Part shown: positions 6,808-14,824 of the stretch, piece after piece | How the letters are laid out: the number at the start of each line of letters is the position of its first letter | Numbering within the stretch: the first letter of the stretch is position 1 | Assembly: GCA_019119045.1 (NCBI GenBank) | Contig: DWXS01000090.1 | Span: 1-48,704 of the forward strand | Length of the DNA: 48,704 nt | Direction of reading: 5' to 3' | From: Candidatus Mailhella merdavium | GTDB taxonomy: Bacteria; Desulfobacterota; Desulfovibrionia; Desulfovibrionales; Desulfovibrionaceae | The notes under the pieces: model-generated | What the model was told of the DNA's origin: nothing | The model's input: the letters and a program-made list of their open reading frames with translations, nothing else | Database searches by the model: none | Made by a program: the position numbers and the translations under genes

Positions 6808-7677
6808 ATGACAAGAGAATATGTCCGTCGTTTTCTTTCGTCCGAAGTTCCGTCCAGATCGGCAGAACAATGCTTATATCATGTCATTCCCGTTCCTTAT
6901 GAAGCCAGCGTCAGCTATGGAGAAGGAACGGCAAACGGCCCGGAAGCCATTCTGAACGCCTCTGATCAGCTCGAACTCATCCTGTCGGACGGACGCGCGC
7001 CCGGAGAACGAGGAATATTCACGCATGTTCCGGTCGAATGCGACGGAGAACCTGAAACGGTTATGGAGCGCATTCAGGCTGCTACGGCCCGTGTTCTTGA
7101 TATGGGAGGTCTTCCCGTACTTCTCGGCGGAGAGCATTCTTTGACATACGGCGCATTGAAGGCGTTGAAAGAGCGTTTCGGCAGGTTTGGAGTGATTCAG
7201 TTCGACGCGCACGCCGATCTGCGTGACAGTTACGAGGGCAGCAGATGGAGCCATGCCTGTGTGATGCGGCGTGCTGTTGACGACCTTGCTCTGCCGCTTG
7301 TTCAGTTCGGCAACCGCATTTTCTGCCGGGAAGAATTGCAGGCGCGTCGTCAGTTTGGGGTTTCTTCCTGGGACGCCCCCTTCCTTATGCAGAATGGTCT
7401 TCCCGAACAGCCTGTTCCTGCTGATTTTCCGGAAAATGTGTTTATCACGTTTGATGTGGACGGTCTTGATCCCTCTGTTATTGAAGAGACGGGGACTCCC
7501 GTTCCGGGGGGGCTTGGGTGGTATCAGGCGCTTAAGCTTGCGGAAAAAGCAGTCGAAGGGCGCAGACTTCTGGGCTTCGATGTTGTTGAATTGGCACCGC
7601 GATCAGGAAAAATTGCATCAGATTTTGCTGCAGCTCTTCTTGTTTATTCCTTGATGGGCCTTGCTTTAAAAGATTAG
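6808..7677 (+). CDS. speB: Agmatinase / ureohydrolase family enzyme
   Basis: Cytosolic binuclear-manganese hydrolase of the arginase/agmatinase family, most likely splitting agmatine to putrescine and urea. The 289 residues include all the metal-binding motifs: GGEHS (H110), DAHAD (D133, H135, D137) and FDVDGLDPS (D216, D218). The usual APGTGTP stretch is replaced by EETGTPVPGG, a variation found among bacterial family members, so guanidinobutyrase or another substrate is possible. CGGAG precedes the ATG. No arginine decarboxylase is in the window to confirm a polyamine pathway. A short weak hairpin with a T-run follows the stop. Confidence 0.88.
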   Translation: MTREYVRRFLSSEVPSRSAEQCLYHVIPVPYEASVSYGEGTANGPEAILNASDQLELILSDGRAPGERGIFTHVPVECDGEPETVMERIQAATARVLDMGGLPVLLGGEHSLTYGALKALKERFGRFGVIQFDAHADLRDSYEGSRWSHACVMRRAVDDLALPLVQFGNRIFCREELQARRQFGVSSWDAPFLMQNGLPEQPVPADFPENVFITFDVDGLDPSVIEETGTPVPGGLGWYQALKLAEKAVEGRRLLGFDVVELAPRSGKIASDFAAALLVYSLMGLALKD

Positions 7678-7679
7678 CA

Positions 7680-7701
7680 GGCCTTGAGGATGCCTTTTTG
7701 G
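7680..7701 (+). terminator. Weak terminator after speB
   Basis: AGGC and GCCT pair around CTTGAGGAT shortly after the speB stop and are followed by TTTTTGG. The stem is only about 4 bp, so this is a weak candidate. Confidence 0.3.
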
Positions 7702-7727
7702 TTGTCAGCTCAATCAGTCTTTTTGTG

Positions 7728-7756
7728 TTGACGCTGGAAGCAGCACACGCTAGCAT
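7728..7756 (+). promoter_or_regulatory. Candidate sigma70-type promoter for acs
   Basis: TTGACG (7728-7733) and TAGCAT (7751-7756) are separated by exactly 17 bases in the 297-base gap between speB and acs. The -10 is mediocre. The remaining leader of about 210 bases before the acs ATG contains no gene that I can support. Confidence 0.35.
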
Positions 7757-7974
7757 TCCTTATAGTTTCCAATCTGGCAGGTTCATTATTCTGTTGCTGT
7801 GAGCGGCAACTGCTGTTTTGAACAGGAGCTTCCGGTAACTTTACATCTGCCGGGCGAGACATGAATGCCTGTTTTCCAGACATGGTGCGGTAGATTTCAG
7901 GTCTCTACATTCTTGTTCATGTCCCGGATGGTCTGTGACGTTTTCTTTACCCCTTTAGTCGACAAGGATTACCC

Positions 7975-9972
7975 ATGTCTCAGGATCGCATTAAGAGCCT
8001 CCTCCATGAGGAGCGAAGCTATCTTCCTCCCCGCCACGGCAAGGACGTGGCCAGAATCCGCAGCCGCCGCGAATACGACGCACTGTGTGAGCTGGCCCGG
8101 ACTGATAACGACAGTTTCTGGGCGGAGAGAGCTCGTGCGCTGTTGCACTGGTTTAAGCCCTGGGACAAAGTACAGGACACGGATTTCTATGAGCCGCGTG
8201 TACGATGGTTCATCGGGGGGCGGTTGAACGCCGCGTATAACTGTGTCGACAGGCATATTATTTCAGATCGTCGTAATAAGGCTGCATTAATCTGGCAGGG
8301 CGAACGGGAAATGGAAGTTCGCGCCTATACCTATCAGATGCTGTATACCGACGTATGTCGGGTTGCTGCCGCCCTTAATGCGCTTAATATAAAAAAGGGG
8401 GATCGTGTTGCTCTATATCTGCCCATGATTCCCGAGCTGGTGGTTGCCATGCTGGCATGCGCCCGCATAGGCGCCATACATACCAATATTTTTACGGGAT
8501 ATGCGGACGGAGGTGTGCAGAGCCGTATTCATGACTCCGGCGCCAGACTGGTTATCACTGCCGATGCCGTTATGCGCGGAGGAGAACCCAAGCCGCTAAA
8601 AAGCAATCTCGATCGCATATTGAACCATTGCCCCAGCGTGGAGAAGGTTCTCGTCGTCAACCGGGCGAATACGGAAGTCAATATGCTGAAGGGGCGCGAT
8701 ATCTGGTGGCAGGATCTGCTGGATGACTTTACGTTGGACGCAGATTTTCCCTGTGTTTCCATGGACTCCGAAGATCCCCTGTTCATTCTGCATACTTCTG
8801 GAAGTACCGGACGTCCTACCGGGGTGATTCACTCGACAGGGGGATATCTGACGTACGCAGCTCATACGGCTCAGTGGGTTTTTGATCTCAAGGATACGGA
8901 TGTCTATTGGTGTACTGCCGACTGCGGGTGGATTACCGGGCACAGTTATCTGGTGTACGGCCCGCTCTCCCTCGGGGCGACGACTATCATGTTTGAAGGA
9001 ACGCCCACCTGGCCACGTCCCGATCGCTACTGGCGTATTGTGGAAAAATTCAGGGTCAATATCCTGTATACGGCCCCTACGGTTATCCGCAGTCTTATGC
9101 GTCAGGGGGTGGAGTGGACGAATCACTATGATCTGTCTTCCCTGCGTATCCTCGGTTCTGTAGGTGAGCCTCTGAATCCGGAAGCATGGATGTGGTATCA
9201 TACCTATATAGGTAAGGGCGAACTGCCTATTGTCGATACATGGTGGCAGACGGAAAGCGGCGGTATTATGCTTTCCCCCCTGCCGTACGCCACCCATATC
9301 AAGCCCGGCTCCGTCACCAAACCTCTTCCGGGGATAGAACCGGCAATCATATCCGGAGACGGTTCCGAAGACTGCGCCCAGGAGGGCGGTCATCTTGTTA
9401 TCCGAAAGCCGTGGCCCGGTCTGATGATCGGTGTGTTTCAGAATCCGGAAAAATTCAAAAGTTACTTTAACAGATTCCCCGGCAATTATCTTACCGGCGA
9501 CGGTGCCCGGATCGATGAAGACGGGAACTACTGGATCCTCGGCCGCATGGATGACGCCATCAATGTGTCGGGCCACAGGCTCAGCACGTCGGAAATTGAA
9601 TCCGTTCTCATTGCGCATCCCGCAGTAGGGGAGGCCGCTGTAGTACCCATGCCTCACGAGATCAAGGGCGAAGCAATTTATGCCTATGTTGCTGTGAAAA
9701 AGGAAGTGGAGTGGTCGGAAGCCCTGCGTAAGGAGCTTCGCAGCTGGGTACGCAGTCAGATTGGCGCTCTGGCCAGTCCGGAGCAAATACAGTTCGTTGC
9801 GGAACTCCCCAAGACTCTTTCTGGAAAAACCGTTCGCCGTTTGTTGCGTAAAATTGCATCGGGAGATTCTTTGGACAGCCTGGGAGATACAACAACGCTT
9901 GCTCATCCTGAAGTGTTGGAAGATATCTATAACAACTATTTGAAACTTAAGGTCGGTCAACCTGAAAAATAG
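7975..9972 (+). CDS. acs: Acetyl-CoA synthetase (AMP-forming)
   Basis: Cytosolic enzyme converting acetate, ATP and CoA to acetyl-CoA through acetyl-AMP. The 665-residue length is typical for Acs. Signatures in order are the P-loop-like ILHTSGSTGRPTG (about 269-281), DTWWQTESGG in the adenylation core, the hinge region ILGRMDDAINVSGHR, and C-terminal TLSGKTVRR with K618, the lysine that Pat-type acetyltransferases modify in this family. AAGGA lies before the ATG at 7975. It appears monocistronic, with a candidate promoter upstream and a strong hairpin terminator downstream. In a sulfate reducer it would allow acetate assimilation or recovery of excreted acetate. Confidence 0.96.
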   Translation: MSQDRIKSLLHEERSYLPPRHGKDVARIRSRREYDALCELARTDNDSFWAERARALLHWFKPWDKVQDTDFYEPRVRWFIGGRLNAAYNCVDRHIISDRRNKAALIWQGEREMEVRAYTYQMLYTDVCRVAAALNALNIKKGDRVALYLPMIPELVVAMLACARIGAIHTNIFTGYADGGVQSRIHDSGARLVITADAVMRGGEPKPLKSNLDRILNHCPSVEKVLVVNRANTEVNMLKGRDIWWQDLLDDFTLDADFPCVSMDSEDPLFILHTSGSTGRPTGVIHSTGGYLTYAAHTAQWVFDLKDTDVYWCTADCGWITGHSYLVYGPLSLGATTIMFEGTPTWPRPDRYWRIVEKFRVNILYTAPTVIRSLMRQGVEWTNHYDLSSLRILGSVGEPLNPEAWMWYHTYIGKGELPIVDTWWQTESGGIMLSPLPYATHIKPGSVTKPLPGIEPAIISGDGSEDCAQEGGHLVIRKPWPGLMIGVFQNPEKFKSYFNRFPGNYLTGDGARIDEDGNYWILGRMDDAINVSGHRLSTSEIESVLIAHPAVGEAAVVPMPHEIKGEAIYAYVAVKKEVEWSEALRKELRSWVRSQIGALASPEQIQFVAELPKTLSGKTVRRLLRKIASGDSLDSLGDTTTLAHPEVLEDIYNNYLKLKVGQPEK

Positions 9973-10047
9973 TATTTTGGGAGAGTACCAGGTAGATATC
10001 TCTGCTTTTGGGTGAAGTAGAGGTAAAAACTGAATCATAGTTGTAAT

Positions 10048-10086
10048 AAATCCGGCAGAGAGTAAATAACTTTCTGCCGGATTTTG
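10048..10086 (+). terminator. Intrinsic terminator after acs
   Basis: AAATCCGGCAGA (10048-10059) pairs perfectly with TCTGCCGGATTT (10073-10084) over a 13-base loop and is followed by a T-rich stretch. It starts about 75 bases after the acs stop. Confidence 0.8.
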
Positions 10087-10300
10087 ATATTTTGTATAGG
10101 TGTTAATTATCAATGCTGATAAGGGATATAGTAGTTTATAGTGCTTTATTTTAAATAAAAAATAGATGTACAGATTTTGTTTTTTTCAATTTTTTTCTTC
10201 GAAAAAAATCGATATATATTGTCGATTTTCAATTTATACATTTAGAATAAACAGTTACCTGATTCGTTCAATAATTTTTCTGTTTCTTTGCGCGATACTT
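10087..10300. other. AT-rich gene-free region between acs and nitroreductase
   Basis: No gene is supported in this strikingly AT-rich stretch. It contains TTATCA-ATGC-TGATAA (10107-10122), a 6-bp-arm palindrome resembling an operator. It also contains AAAATCGA (10205-10212) with its complement TCGATTTT (10222-10229). On the reverse strand the second pair is followed by more T residues, so it can serve as the terminator for the nitroreductase gene. Confidence 0.5.
10205..10229 (-). terminator. Candidate AT-rich terminator of the nitroreductase gene
   Basis: An 8-bp perfect inverted repeat with a 9-base loop, followed on the reverse strand by a run of T residues. It lies about 70 bases past the nitroreductase stop. 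The stem has few G:C pairs, so its strength is uncertain. Confidence 0.45.
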
Positions 10301-10810
10301 TCACCAGTGATTATGATGAACTTTTGATTCATCAAAACGATCTTCGCGCGTGAATGGTTGCAAAGCGTATCCCAAAATCAGGAGAGCAAAGGGGCGTATA
10401 TTGCTCGGGAGTCCCAGTAAGTTACTGAAGGCAATTTCTCTGTCCTGGTTTGGGTGAATACCGCACCACAGACTTCCCAATCCGAGAGCGCGGGCGGCCA
10501 GCATCATTGTCTGCGTTGCTGCAGCCGCATCTTGGGGCCAGAATCCGGGGGCCCGTCCAGCTTCTGTATCTCCGCATACAACGATGGCAACGGCGGCATC
10601 GGAGACAGACTTTGCATACGGATGAATCTGAGGGATAGTATCCAGTATATTGCGATCATCTATCACAACAAAACGCCAGCTCTGTGAGTTTGTCGCAGTA
10701 GGGGAGACCATGCCTGCCCGTAAAATTTTTTCTATATCTGCGGAAGGAACAGGTTCTGGAGAAAATTTTCGTATACTGCGTCTGGTATGGATAATATCGA
10801 AAAAGTCCAT
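10301..10810 (-). CDS. Nitroreductase-family flavoprotein
   Basis: Small FMN-dependent NAD(P)H oxidoreductase of the nitroreductase superfamily. The 169-residue product starts with the family signature RRSIRKFSPEPV (10-21). ATNSQSWRFVVI follows, contributing to the FMN pocket, and the C-terminal half holds ARALGLGSLWCGI and LILGYALQ. The physiological substrate is unknown; family members reduce nitro-compounds, quinones or flavins, and some dehalogenate or modify cofactors. It ends in a His-rich tail (VHHNHW). It stands alone, with AT-rich DNA downstream and a 289-base gap upstream. Confidence 0.88.
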   Translation of the reverse strand: MDFFDIIHTRRSIRKFSPEPVPSADIEKILRAGMVSPTATNSQSWRFVVIDDRNILDTIPQIHPYAKSVSDAAVAIVVCGDTEAGRAPGFWPQDAAAATQTMMLAARALGLGSLWCGIHPNQDREIAFSNLLGLPSNIRPFALLILGYALQPFTREDRFDESKVHHNHW

Positions 10811-11024
10811 GTTGACCTCGCTAGAGTGGTATAATTTGTCTGAAGGACATCCGTAACAGGGATTTTCAGCGTTTGCGGCAGTCCTGTAAAGAAGCTTGTG
10901 CGCATGTCAGACTGCGCTTTTTCTGTCTGAATTTCCGGAGATGCTGGAGCGTTTTTTACGAGTATTATTTCCTGTCTTCATTCTGTTACGGGTGATGTTC
11001 GTGAGCGTTGCACACGAAAAATTT
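10811..11024. other. Gap between nitroreductase start and ppsA terminator
   Basis: No gene is supported. It must hold the nitroreductase promoter on the reverse strand, but I see no convincing -35/-10 pair; TTACGG and TATACC with a 17-base spacer, read on the reverse strand, is the best weak candidate. Confidence 0.3.
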
Positions 11025-11061
11025 GGCCAAAGCCGGCGAAAAGTATTCGCCGGCTTTGGCC
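11025..11061 (-). terminator. Terminator after ppsA
   Basis: GGCCAAAGCCGGCGAA (11025-11040) and TTCGCCGGCTTTGGCC (11046-11061) form a perfect 16-bp GC-rich stem with a 5-base loop. On the reverse strand it is followed by AAATTTTT. It lies about 38 bases downstream of the ppsA stop. Confidence 0.85.
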
Positions 11062-11099
11062 TTAAAGTAGAATGAATCAATGATTATGCTTATTGGAAG

Positions 11100-14000
11100 C
11101 TAGTGGGTCGCCCGCCAGCTTTCAAGCGCCTCGGCATGTTCTTCGAAACTGTTGAATCCTGCCTGATGCAGCGCATCACATACCGTTTCATCCCATGGCC
11201 AGGCGGCATAAATCGCAGGCTTGTGGAACAGAGAGCGGAAGTTTTGCATTTCTTTGCGGCATTCGGCTTCCTTGGGGGTTCCCATGCTTTTCCGCAGATT
11301 TTCATGCAGGCGTTTGGATTCGCCTTCATACCACTCGTGAACTTCCGGGCCTGTTTTGTATTTTTTGAGTATATGCCCGAATCCATGTTCTTCCATCAAA
11401 GCGCGCAAATGGGCGAAATGCTGGTCGGACAGCCATTGTCCCAGTTTGGAAGCGGGGATGTTTTCCTTTTCCACAGCGGCAATTTCGAGCTTTGTCTTGT
11501 AATATGTGTCAGGGACGACTGACGCAGAAGAAATACCCGCAATGGCAACGAGACCACGCAGAATGGGACTGTTTGACACCCCCTGTCCGCAGAATCCGAC
11601 TTTTTTGCCATATTTCAAACCGGTGAAAATGGTCGTGAGCAGCGCCCATACCACAGCGGGATCTTCCTCATCATAGATATGGGAGAGGCTTGCATTATCA
11701 CGGTCCGTCGCCAGCACCATCTGGGTCATATCGTTGGAGCCGATGGAAAAGCCGTCAAACTCTTCCAGGAAATGGCGAGCCAGAATGGCATTGGACGGAA
11801 TTTCGGACATCTGAATAATCTTCAGGCCGTCCTGTCCGCTTTTCAGATTATGGACGCTTTCAAGATACCGACGCATGGAGCGCGCTTCTTCCAGAGTACG
11901 GACAAAAGGCAGCATGATTTGGAGATTGCTCCCGCCGTACACCCCGCGGGCCAGTTTGAACGCTTCAATTTCCCAATCATGGATTTGGCGGGAAACGCCG
12001 CGATATCCCAGCATCGGGTTATCTTCATGCTGTTCAAACAGGTTACCGCCCAGAAGGTTGCGATATTCGTTGGATTTGAAGTCGGTGGTACGGTAGGTAA
12101 TGGGTTTGCCGTAGAATGCCATGGCAAAGAGCGCAAGCCCCTGAGCCAGCGTTTGAATATAATGTTCCTTGCCGGAGTGATAACCGCGCGCCCGGATGAT
12201 TTCTTCGATTTTTTGCGGAACAGCACGAAGCTCATCCATTTCTTTGATCAGGCCACATTTCAGGCCTACTTCACGTCTCAGTTCGGCAATATGCTGGAAG
12301 GCATTGCGTACGATTTCATCTTCGGAGACCTTGTCGCACAGCGCGTCGACTTCTTTTGTGATGGCGTCGCGTCTGGCCTGGATTTCCTCCGGTGTTCCAT
12401 TAAGCAAGGCAAGTTCTTCTTCATATCCGAAGATGATTCGGACGTGTTCAGCCAGCTTGACGGATGTCTTCAGGATATCCTGATAGCGCACAGCATTTTC
12501 GACATATTCGTCCAGCTTGTGATCCAGCTCGCGGAGTTTGCGCTGCTGGGCAAGAACCTCTTCCGTATTATGAGGTTCGGAAGCGGCTGTTTTTTCTATT
12601 TCTGCCGCCAGTCCGGTAACATGACTGACATATTCACGCAGTTTGAGATCAAGGACGACAAGGCCGGACGCCAACTGTTCCTGTACCGTTTTGGTCAGGG
12701 CGTTATCCATTTCGGCCAGTTTGTCTTCCATAATGCCCTGCAGTGTCCCCGCGTCAAAGGCTTCCAGGGCCTGAGGATGAACACCGACGTTGCCGAGCAT
12801 GAATTCCGCCCGCAGCAGGCCGACTTCAAAGTCGGCCACATTCCGCAGCCGGGACAGGAACAAGGCCTGATTTACGTCGGCCAGAACAAGGCCTACATGG
12901 GTCTTCGTGGCAGGGAGAGCCGCAAGATTCATCTCTCCGCCGACATCATGCAGGGGGAGAAGGCCACGGTAGACGCGGCCTCTGGTTCCGTCGACGGTCA
13001 CTTCCTGGCCGTCGAGAGCCCGCAGGGTTTCAAGGCGTTGAATGCCGATAACCGCGGCAATTCCCAGCTCACGGGAAGTGATGGCGGCGTGGCTGGTGTC
13101 CCCTCCCACGTCGGCCATGATGGCTGCGGCTACACGCATGCCGGGAACCATATCCGGGTCGGTACGTTCGGCCGCCAGAATATCGCCTTTGGCTACCTTG
13201 TTCAGTTCAAGGGCAGAGCGGAGAAAACGAACAGTTCCCTGTCCAGCTCCACGGGAAGCTCCGTTGCCTTCGAGCAGAACTTCCGCCTGAGCCGCGGCTT
13301 TTTGATCCACTTCAAGCCGCCGCATGAAGATGGTATCCGGATGCAGCTCGAATTCTTCATTCCAGCGTGTTTCCGGCCTGGCCTGAACGAACCACAGCTG
13401 CCCCTTGGCATCGAAGCAGAACTCTGTGTCCATGATCATGCCGCCGTAGGCCTTGCTGATGGTGCGGACGGAGCGGGCAATGTCTTCTGCCTGAGCGATG
13501 GAGAGGGCCCACTTGTAAACTTCTTTTTCTGGAACACTTACGCGCTTGGTTCCGCCCTTGGCGTCATAGACTATTTTTTTGTCCTTGCAGCCAAGATTTC
13601 TGATGACGACTTCGGCGCCGTCGTCACGCTGAAATACATAATATTTGTCCGGCGTAACCATACCGCCGACGATGGATTCTCCCAGGCCGTAACTGGCGTC
13701 GATGCTTACAAGATCCTTGCGGCTTGTTCCACGGCAACCTGACGCCGTATCCGCACTGAAGGCCGTTCCGGCGATGACCGGATTGATCATGCGCATGATA
13801 CAGACGGAAAGAGACGTGTGTTCTATCGCCCATTCCTGTTTCGCCTGCAGGGCAAGAGATTCGTCCCCTGTTGCTTCAGCTCTGGTTATGCCGTCACGGA
13901 TAGCTTCCCTTCTGTAGGTCATGGAGCGCAGGTTGTATGCCGATGCGCAATCCCAGTGGTAGGCTTGAACAACATTATCTTCGCCGACCATATTGAGATA

Positions 14001-14660
14001 GGTATCCTGAAGTCCGGCGAAGGCTTTTTTCCGGGAGTCTTCTCCTGCGGCGGAGGAGCGTACCGCAACCGGAACATCCTTTTCCCCCGCTTCCGCACAG
14101 ATATCGAGATAGGCTTGACGCACCGCGTCATGAACATCCGAAGGCAGGGGGACGGACAGAATGGCTGCCTGTACCAGAACGGAGCGTTTGCGTAGCTGGT
14201 CGATGCCTTCCTGAGAGGTGGCAAAGCCTTCCACCACGTTATTGACGAAGGTTCTCAGGCGGATACGGGTTGCATCCTTCTGTTCCTCCGTTGCGCTGCG
14301 GATTTCCTTACCGAGATTGCGAACCAGTTTTTGCAGAAACTCGGAATCCTGATTGATTTCGGGATCATTCCAGTCAATCCGGGCATATTCCCGTTCAACA
14401 AGGGAACGTACAAGGGCTGCATTGACGGAGGTTTCATCCAGCAGCTTGTGGAAGCATATGGATGAAATGGCGCGGAACTGCGGAGTGCTGACACCGGGAA
14501 TTTCGTGGATATGGGCAGTATTGAAGTTTTTGCCGCCGACAATGGTTTCGGCAATATCACCTATGGTCATGATGTCGGCGCCGGTCAAGACAAGCTTTTT
14601 CTGCAGCTCTTCGCTTGATGCCGTTGCTCCCATATTTTTCGTGCTGCCGGTTTTACCCAT
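11100..14660 (-). CDS. ppsA: Large phosphoenolpyruvate synthase-type enzyme (1186 residues)
   Basis: Predicted pyruvate, water dikinase making PEP from pyruvate and ATP. Architecture: an N-terminal extension of about 100 residues, an ATP-grasp PPDK domain (about 105-455, with VAVRSSAAGEDS), and a swivelling phosphohistidine domain containing GGDTSHAAITSRELG with catalytic H524. A C-terminal PEP-binding barrel follows, with DFKSNEYRNLLGG, SIGSNDMTQ and GFCGQGVSNSP, which includes the active-site cysteine. E. coli PpsA is about 790 residues. The excess here is the N-terminal part, a helical insertion of roughly 190 residues (about 632-825) inside the barrel domain, and a tail of about 125 residues. 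The ATG at 14660 has GGAGG seven bases upstream. It follows pyc on the same strand after 164 bases, which points to pyruvate/PEP/oxaloacetate balancing. Confidence 0.9.
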   Translation of the reverse strand: MGKTGSTKNMGATASSEELQKKLVLTGADIMTIGDIAETIVGGKNFNTAHIHEIPGVSTPQFRAISSICFHKLLDETSVNAALVRSLVEREYARIDWNDPEINQDSEFLQKLVRNLGKEIRSATEEQKDATRIRLRTFVNNVVEGFATSQEGIDQLRKRSVLVQAAILSVPLPSDVHDAVRQAYLDICAEAGEKDVPVAVRSSAAGEDSRKKAFAGLQDTYLNMVGEDNVVQAYHWDCASAYNLRSMTYRREAIRDGITRAEATGDESLALQAKQEWAIEHTSLSVCIMRMINPVIAGTAFSADTASGCRGTSRKDLVSIDASYGLGESIVGGMVTPDKYYVFQRDDGAEVVIRNLGCKDKKIVYDAKGGTKRVSVPEKEVYKWALSIAQAEDIARSVRTISKAYGGMIMDTEFCFDAKGQLWFVQARPETRWNEEFELHPDTIFMRRLEVDQKAAAQAEVLLEGNGASRGAGQGTVRFLRSALELNKVAKGDILAAERTDPDMVPGMRVAAAIMADVGGDTSHAAITSRELGIAAVIGIQRLETLRALDGQEVTVDGTRGRVYRGLLPLHDVGGEMNLAALPATKTHVGLVLADVNQALFLSRLRNVADFEVGLLRAEFMLGNVGVHPQALEAFDAGTLQGIMEDKLAEMDNALTKTVQEQLASGLVVLDLKLREYVSHVTGLAAEIEKTAASEPHNTEEVLAQQRKLRELDHKLDEYVENAVRYQDILKTSVKLAEHVRIIFGYEEELALLNGTPEEIQARRDAITKEVDALCDKVSEDEIVRNAFQHIAELRREVGLKCGLIKEMDELRAVPQKIEEIIRARGYHSGKEHYIQTLAQGLALFAMAFYGKPITYRTTDFKSNEYRNLLGGNLFEQHEDNPMLGYRGVSRQIHDWEIEAFKLARGVYGGSNLQIMLPFVRTLEEARSMRRYLESVHNLKSGQDGLKIIQMSEIPSNAILARHFLEEFDGFSIGSNDMTQMVLATDRDNASLSHIYDEEDPAVVWALLTTIFTGLKYGKKVGFCGQGVSNSPILRGLVAIAGISSASVVPDTYYKTKLEIAAVEKENIPASKLGQWLSDQHFAHLRALMEEHGFGHILKKYKTGPEVHEWYEGESKRLHENLRKSMGTPKEAECRKEMQNFRSLFHKPAIYAAWPWDETVCDALHQAGFNSFEEHAEALESWRATH

Positions 14661-14824
14661 CGTGTTCCTCCAGATATGGAAATTTGCCATGAAAGTTCTG
14701 GTTAGAATGAAGCCGAATAGTCTCGACCTATTCTGCTGCAATACATTCGGTCGGACTTCGGTGGATTGTAACCCCTCTGTAGAGCGGACGTCATTGTTAT
14801 GACGGGTGTCTGTGCCAACTCATG

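Noticed and set aside
8596-10113. A long reverse-strand open frame opposite acs
   Set aside because: It is antisense to acs, crosses the acs terminator and has no motif of its own.
11679-13742. A 687-codon open frame on the forward strand opposite ppsA
   Set aside because: It is antisense to a gene with clear catalytic motifs and has no recognisable family; codon periodicity of ppsA on the other strand explains it.
14789-14804. Terminator between pyc and ppsA
   Set aside because: CGTCAT-TGTT-ATGACG is only a 6-bp stem without a T-run, so cotranscription remains more likely.
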